64,000 nt of DNA, taken from Penicillus capitatus (taxonomy: Eukaryota; Chlorophyta). The position numbers and the translations under genes were made by a program. This document shows positions 59,867 through 64,000 of the stretch, one piece after another. Location of the stretch: positions 806,001 through 870,000 of the forward strand of contig OZ287700.1 of the NCBI GenBank assembly GCA_965649825.1. The letters run 5' to 3'. Each line of letters opens with the position of its first letter. Positions within the stretch are counted from its first letter, which is position 1. The notes below the pieces were generated by a model. The model ran no database searches, was not told the DNA's origin, and saw only the letters and a list, made by a program, of their open reading frames with translations.

Positions 59867-60899
59867 CTAATAGAAAAGGGCGGAGGTCGAAAGCCCCTGG
59901 GGAGGCCAGTCCCAACCTATCAGCTGCAAGATACACAAAATTAGTGCTGAGTGGATAAAACTGTCAGAACTCACGCATTGGAGGGTCTGGCAATACATGA
60001 GGGCATCGGTCTGCCTAGCGGCCGATGCCCAGTCCATAGAGGAGCATGGATCGGGAGCGGACTCCCAGTCCATGTCCTCATCACATTCGGGCCCATCGGA
60101 CCCGAATGCGTGGACTTGTGCCTCCGGGGATGGCTGGGACAGCCAGACTGGGAAGCGTGCGGGCGACGAGAATATGGCAGGCCGTGGTGGAAATGGCGGC
60201 GGCTGGCATTGCTGTGGCTGTGGCGGCGGCGGCGGCGGCGGCGGCTGGCATTGCTGTGGCGGCGGCGAGGGAGCAGCCTGTGAACAGAAAAACGTGTCGC
60301 AGAAAGAGCCTAGGAAAAGGATGAAAATCCTACCTTGGCGCCCCCGTTGTTGCAGCCTTGTAACTGGCGTGATGCCAGTCGTTCTTCTCCTTCCTGAGCG
60401 GAAATGCTACGGGGGCACATGCTCGTTGTTTGCCGCCCTGTTTGGCCTGAAGGGTGGCCGAACCGGGAGCATGACTCATCTTCCCTCACCGCCCTTTGTA
60501 CGGGCGTCTTGGCCCTAAGAGCCCGGCACAAAGCCTCTCTTTCCGCACTTGACATGTCCTTAAAGCCATAGAATGTTTCTATGGCTTCTTCCATTCTGTT
60601 TTCAACAAAAAAAGACACAAATAAGTTAGTGAGTGTTCATGGATAAGTCCACAGCTGTAAAGAATGCGCAGGATACGCAGGAAAAGAAAGGCCGTTTGTT
60701 GAATGACAGGGAAACCAGTTCCCTTCCGTATGCGTGCAACAGCCAAATCAGCCGAGGGCTCGCACAGAACGCGTAGGACACGGAAACGCGACGCATGACT
60801 GAGAGAACGTAGTAACGTGTTGCGTTGGCGGCGCAAACGGGACATAGCTTACTTCAGCCATGGATTGCCGTTGCCTGAGTTGTTGCCGTGAGCAGCCAT
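59867..60899 (-). CDS. Repeat-borne proline-rich protein, copy 4 (complete member)
   Basis: Four exons: 60853-60899, 60334-60595, 59975-60277 and 59867-59923, giving 222 residues. It starts MAAHGNNSGNGNPWLK, then MEEAIETFYGFKDM, SSAEREALCRALRAKTP, RFGHPSGQTGR, a basic stretch with ERLASRQLQG, a proline/glutamine-rich part encoded by GGC/CGG-rich DNA (QCQPPPPPPPP), HAFGSDGPECDEDMDWE, LMYCQTLQC and the end LIGWDWPPQGLSTSALFY. Compared with copy 2, exon sizes differ by whole codons only and conserved blocks alternate with variable ones, as expected for a translated gene. No known domain; likely the same unknown function as its paralogues. Confidence 0.72.
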
Positions 60900-63800
60900 T
60901 GTCTTTGAAGTTCGTCACTGAAGGAAACGTGCGCAAGAGAATGAGAATACGAACAGACTGAACGGGCAAATCAGCTGAAAGCCGCCTCGGTTGCGGGTGA
61001 ACGGTCAGGAGGTGCCTGGCATGGGGTCTCTGGCCGTTGCGTGACGGATGCCAAGACCAACAGGCCAGGGGAGCTGTGTGCAGAAGCACCATGACGCGAA
61101 GAAGTTCGGCTGATGTCGTGCACACATTCAGGCAAACGTCTAGGGAGAATCTGTGGAGGTTTGCTGTCGAGCCGCAGACATCTCTCTCTTCAAGGCCCGT
61201 CTGTTGGACACGCCCTCTGAGCGCGTACCACCGCTCCGAGGAGAGAGTGTTGGTTAACAGTTCGGATTGCCTGGACGAATTCCGGAAGATGACTGGGAGA
61301 GTAGGACATGTCAACGACAGCAATGTATGCAGCAGGTGGCGCACGTGTCATCGCAGAGGTTGGCAGCTGCGCTGTCCAAGCTGAGGGAAGTGAGATCCTT
61401 GGAAGGTTTATCAGTTTGAGGCAGATTTCGGTAGATCTGACGTGCTTGTGTGTTCTAGGAACTGCAGGCGTATCCATAGGTGATCCAGAGCAAGCCTTTC
61501 AAGCGTTTTTCGCGGAAAATGTCCATGGTGCGTAATGGAAAATGTGTGATACGTGAATGCGAGCGATCGTTAGTTGACACAGAGTAATGTCCGAATGGCC
61601 TGAGTCTCGGGTCGATAGGCTGGTGATGCATCCACGACGAAGACTCGGTAGCATTCAGCGATAGCGGCAAACGGACGTACTACCTTCGAGCATCGTTTCA
61701 TCCGAGATCTAATGTCCTAGACAGGTCTCGGGATGCAGTCGAGCACTTCGATAAAAAAGAGTCTTAGTGATGATGGCATCGCCGAATCGAATCGTTGCCG
61801 CCGATAGCTGGAACGACCTCAACATTTGTCGCTGCGAAGAAGAGGACAGGAAAAGAGAGTGTATGCACTAGATCTTTGAAGACATTGATGTTCAATTGTG
61901 TTACAAGTGTGATGTTCCAGACTGCATGCTTGTCTAGAAGGTGGCTTTATACTGGCGCAATTTCCTCACAGGAAAAGATAAGAGCTCCTCACACATTGAT
62001 CGGTGATGCACACACGCAGGGTAATCGTGTCGGGATGTCAGACCAGAAACTGAGACGCCAATGCATCGTATCTGACATTTCTATACTGGACTGCAGCTGG
62101 AAACTCAGATTCATCTGACTGCGTTGCTGTTCTATGTCGAAGGCGACTGCCCTGAAAGAATCGTTATGTTGCCCTGCTGGATCTGGATCGTCCATTCAGC
62201 TGTCGGATTTTTCAAAGGAAGAGGGTGTCGCCATCCATAAGAAGGCATGCCAAGTTGGATGTTGCATGCAGCACATGCGTTCCGAATCCTCTGCGGCCAA
62301 AGAACGGCGAGCAGGTGTAAGAGTTTGTTGAAGAGAGTCCATGCGAGGAGACCAAGAAACGGATAACGGAATGCCGCGCTCGCTGCCTCTAAAACAGTAA
62401 GCGTAATCTGCTATACTGAGCTGGAGTGGGTCAGTCGTCGCCGCAGAAGAGGTCGTTCAAGGCGAAGCGTGTAAATTCGGTATACGGAACCGTGGATTCC
62501 ATAGACCGTTGATGATTTTGCCCGTCTCTCCCGTACGACAAGGGCCAAGATGAACATAGGTTACACTCGAAGGCTGCATCGCGACGGTCGATTCGTTGTT
62601 CAAGGAGACATCGGACGTTTCCGCGCTCGTGACTACGCTTTTAAGGAGCAGCGGAGTGTGTTTACCCCACACAGAAGCCGAGCAGAAGGCACTCGTTGTC
62701 TCGTCGTTCGGCTGACCCAAAACTGGACTGGAACCGTTTTGGAAACTTACTTGTGTCCAAATCCTCTTGATTTATGATGCTTCGACTACATGCTTGTCTT
62801 GTCGATGAGCAGAGCATTCGGATCTACAAACAGGTTTGAGCTTGATGCAGCGAAGTCAGTGATCTTTCCCTCCACGATCCCTGCCTTCTTCATGACTGAT
62901 CTGACACTGGAGATAAAAGTGTGAGACACCATGAGTGATCAGATGCTAAAATGACCAACAGGCTGTAAGGATACTTTTTCTGTGCAGTAGACGAGCAGAG
63001 CTGGTGGTAGATGGGTGAGACGAAGAGGACGATCGAGTCATTCATCTGTCTAGTGGATACTTCTCCCGATGCGTGGTATCGAGTGACAGTTCATGTGACT
63101 GTTCACCTTCGTGCAACCCTTTTCGATATTCCGAAACGTATTAGAACTTCACAAACTGTTTCGCTTTACATTTGTATTACAAACAGTGACTGTTACAGCT
63201 TTAATTTGATCTTGCTGCTTGGAAGCCGGTGTAAAATCATTCCTTCCTGTGTCGAGGTCAATCCAAGTGTAAAACTATGTGCGCCTTGGTCGGTGGTCTT
63301 TCTGGAGCTCTTAGACATCCTCTCATACGTTTTCGAGAGACAAAGTTCTGCCAACCGAGGTTCAACGGTTGGTCATCATCCCGACGTGTTGCCAGACAGT
63401 CACAAAGTCTTCATGCGGTTCGATCCTTCTTCCTTGAGATTCGATCTCTTCTTCCCTGACCCGTTTTTACCATACTATGGTTTTCGTCCTCGTTGACGGT
63501 TTCTCTCCTCGGAGTCGGTGAACGGAGACGACCATCTTGGCAGATATGGCATCTGTATGTTCTCTTGTCTCGGACCTCCTTAGTCTGTCAGTCTGGATAT
63601 CAGGATGCTGGCTTGTATTGCGGTGAAAACGCAACGCTTTCGCAGTTGCATCGCAGAAAGACGACATTGGCTCGCTGAGGAAGGCGGAACGGATGGGCAC
63701 AGCTCGACACAATCCGGTAAGCGAAGCTTCGTTAGTAGGATTACGCCACGCCCCTAAAGCGTAGTACCGAGATCTGTTTCAATGACGATCTGCGACGATT

Positions 63801-64000
63801 TTAGGTCCAGCTCTATGAGTGTGTCGCAGAAGAAAACGGAAGTGACGACCTTCTCGCCGTATGGGCTACGATGGGGATGCCCAGATCCGACTGGCCAATC
63901 GCCGACATCAGTTTCGCTGTAGATCACTGCGCGGGAGAATGACTGCATCTCTCGAAAGCAGAAAGCAAGCTCGTTCTTAGTGGAAGCAAACAAAGAATCT

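Larger units (their letters stand above)
54250..64000 (-). repeat. Composite repeat, copy 4, running off the right edge
   Basis: Contains the first block (54.3-56.0), second block (56.05-57.7), module (57.9-58.4), minisatellite (58.8-59.1), proline-rich gene (59.87-60.90) and distal block (61.3-64.0), all in the order and orientation of copy 1. The distal block follows copy 2 to the last base, so the copy is cut by the window edge. No gene is recognised outside the proline-rich one. Confidence 0.72.

Noticed and set aside
63754-63993. Possible RNase H or reverse-transcriptase remnant in the distal block
   Set aside because: VIYSETDVGDWP looked suggestive, but the copy 2 counterpart is frameshifted and no catalytic acidic motif set or YxDD box is present.

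Overview
The window is nuclear DNA from an intron-rich eukaryote, probably a unicellular alga or protist; I cannot place it further. Seven host genes can be assembled into uninterrupted reading frames only by removing many short introns (41-68 nt, mostly about 50, GT-AG with one likely GC-AG; one is about 193 nt). The spliced lengths are all multiples of three, which supports the models. Standard stop codons fit throughout.

Host genes occur in islands. (1) 1-6.7 kb: a MATH/USP7-type deubiquitinase on the minus strand whose catalytic Cys and His are both replaced, an ankyrin fragment, a molybdopterin-synthase small subunit, and a JMJD7-like hydroxylase that converges on it with an 11-bp gap. 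(2) 31.1-33.3 kb: a membrane-anchored FAD monooxygenase resembling kynurenine 3-monooxygenase. (3) 42-53.5 kb: a secreted protein of unknown function, a secreted ankyrin-like protein, a large minus-strand protein fusing a UND/MLKL-like helical domain, a U-box and a degenerate kinase domain, and a coiled-coil protein. Two of these are predicted pseudoenzymes connected to ubiquitin signalling.

Between the islands lie four copies of a long composite repeat (about 7.75-20, 21.3-30.9, 33.4-40.6 and 54.25-64+ kb), all in the same orientation. A complete copy runs: a block with two long homologous introns that have palindromic ends (introner-like), a long non-coding-looking block, a minisatellite that differs in every copy, a four-exon minus-strand gene for a small proline-rich protein of no family I recognise, and a distal block without recognisable genes. 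Copy 3 lacks the first block and its proline-rich gene is broken by sequence carrying a BTB fragment. No transposase, reverse transcriptase or other mobility gene was recognised, so the mobility and origin of the unit are open. A diverged piece of the distal block lies at 50.76-51.1 kb.

The repeat-borne gene family, with its conserved exon pattern and a covarying RNA-hairpin sequence inside exon 2, together with the paired introner-like introns, is the best candidate here for an undescribed system. All similarity and orthology statements come from reading motifs, not from database searches.
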